Both the position numbers and the translations under genes were made by a program. The notes beneath the pieces were generated by a model. The model saw only the letters and a program-made list of their open reading frames with translations, had not been told where the DNA came from and made no database searches. DNA of 7,097 bases from NCBI GenBank assembly GCA_015520425.1, contig WAQC01000121.1:1-7097 (forward strand), given 5' to 3'. Each line of letters opens with the position of its first letter. Positions within the stretch are counted from its first letter, which is position 1. Below, piece after piece: positions 6,375 to 7,097 of this stretch. Source of the stretch: Candidatus Pelearchaeum sp. GTDB taxonomy: Archaea; Thermoproteota; Nitrososphaeria_A; Caldarchaeales; Caldarchaeaceae.

Positions 6375-7097
6375 ATGCGCCTGCTCATAAGCGGTGGCTA
6401 TGTAATCCCTGCCGATGGTAGGCGTCGGATAATAAAGGACGGCTCCGTCTATGTTGAGGACGGTAGGATAATCGCAGTAGGAAGGAGAGAAGAGGTTAGG
6501 GAGAGTTCTGGGAGGGGGGCGGAGGAGATAGACGCCAGCGGATGCGTGGTTATCCCAGGCTTGATAGATATCCACGTTCACCTAGCCCAAGCGCTCATAC
6601 GCGGCGTCGTTCCTGATGATGTCTCGCTGATAGCGTGGCTCCGCGACTGGGTTCTCCCCCTTCAGGGCGTATACGAGGCCGAAGACGGCAGAGTGAGCGC
6701 AAGCCTCTGCATACTTGAAATGCTCAAAACAGGAACGACATGCTTCCTAGAGTCGCTCCTCCACACCCGCTATGGTTTTAACGGGATAGCAGAGGTCGTC
6801 AAATCTTCTGGGATAAGGGGAATACTCTCCAAGTCCATCATGGACATACCAGAATACGCCAAGGCTGGAAGCATAATACCGCCTGGCATGATTGAGGAAG
6901 GCCCAGCAACGCTGCGTGAGTTTAAGGAGATGCATAAACGATGGGCTGGTGCCGCTGGGGGCAGGATAGATGTCTGGGTTGGGCTGCGCACACCTGGGGC
7001 TGTGTCGGATGAGCTGTATAGAGAAGCGATAAGCGAGGCGGAGCAGCGCGGAGCAGGCGCCACGATGCACCTGGCAGAAGTTAAGGAAGACCTAGAA
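6375..7097 (+). CDS. Amidohydrolase, TRZ/ATZ (chlorohydrolase/deaminase) type, 3' partial
   Basis: The frame runs off the right edge after 241 codons; family members have about 430-470 residues, so roughly half is present. The N-terminus MRLLISGGYVIPADG with a VYVEDGRIIAVG strand pair is the small beta-sandwich of metal-dependent amidohydrolases. GLIDIHVHLAQALIRGV supplies the metal-binding H67-x-H69 and the LxRG pattern typical of SsnA/guanine deaminase/atrazine chlorohydrolase relatives. LKTGTTCFLES (about 117-127) is a further family motif. MHLAEVKED near the end carries the third metal ligand H232 and the assisting E235. The remaining His and Asp ligands would lie beyond the window. The protein would hydrolytically deaminate or dechlorinate a heterocycle, or open a cyclic amide. 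Being 28 bases behind the hydroxylase genes, it probably acts on the same compound or on the hydroxylated product. 5-methylthioadenosine/S-adenosylhomocysteine deaminase is an alternative that cannot be excluded from this half. Confidence 0.92.
   Translation, partial: MRLLISGGYVIPADGRRRIIKDGSVYVEDGRIIAVGRREEVRESSGRGAEEIDASGCVVIPGLIDIHVHLAQALIRGVVPDDVSLIAWLRDWVLPLQGVYEAEDGRVSASLCILEMLKTGTTCFLESLLHTRYGFNGIAEVVKSSGIRGILSKSIMDIPEYAKAGSIIPPGMIEEGPATLREFKEMHKRWAGAAGGRIDVWVGLRTPGAVSDELYREAISEAEQRGAGATMHLAEVKEDLE

Noticed and set aside
6747..7070. Two overlapping minus-strand frames at the right end
   Set aside because: They lie opposite the amidohydrolase, whose metal-binding motifs are intact.

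Overview
The window looks like a chromosomal segment of a thermophilic archaeon. Supporting signs are heavy use of AGG/AGA arginine and ATA isoleucine codons, GTG and TTG starts, a TATA-like box (CTTTAAAA) ahead of the main operon, tightly overlapping genes and a repeat-built surface protein with a C-terminal anchor. A Thermoproteota-type lineage (Aigarchaeota/Caldarchaeia or relatives) is the best guess. This is inference from style, not a match.

Layout. Positions 3-1022 (+) hold the C-terminal part of a cell-surface protein with tandem repeats of about 80 residues. It ends tail-to-tail with a minus-strand pair: a SAM-dependent methyltransferase (2436-1570) followed by a six-helix DUF998-type membrane protein (1573-1019), joined by a TTGA stop/start overlap. 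The two convergent stop codons share one CTAG palindrome. A 241-base divergent intergenic region (2437-2677) carries candidate promoters for both directions and a GC-rich hairpin in the methyltransferase leader.

From 2678 rightwards runs a (+) operon for a three-subunit molybdenum hydroxylase of the xanthine dehydrogenase / aerobic CO dehydrogenase superfamily. It encodes the FAD subunit (2678-3541), the 2x[2Fe-2S] subunit (3534-4007) and the Mo-cofactor catalytic subunit (4004-6346), with 8-base and 4-base overlaps. After a 28-base gap with a good ribosome binding site comes a TRZ/ATZ-type amidohydrolase (6375 onward), cut by the window's right edge.

How the genes may work together. Electrons from hydroxylation of a substrate at the Mo centre would pass through two [2Fe-2S] clusters to FAD. 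The catalytic subunit lacks the CO dehydrogenase active-site loop and carries a xanthine/aldehyde-oxidoreductase-like RGFGAPQ loop, so CO is an unlikely substrate. With a deaminase/chlorohydrolase-like amidohydrolase downstream, the likeliest role is oxidation and deamination or ring opening of a nitrogen heterocycle such as a purine. Active-site changes leave the true substrate open. No RNA gene, mobile element or CRISPR array was seen.
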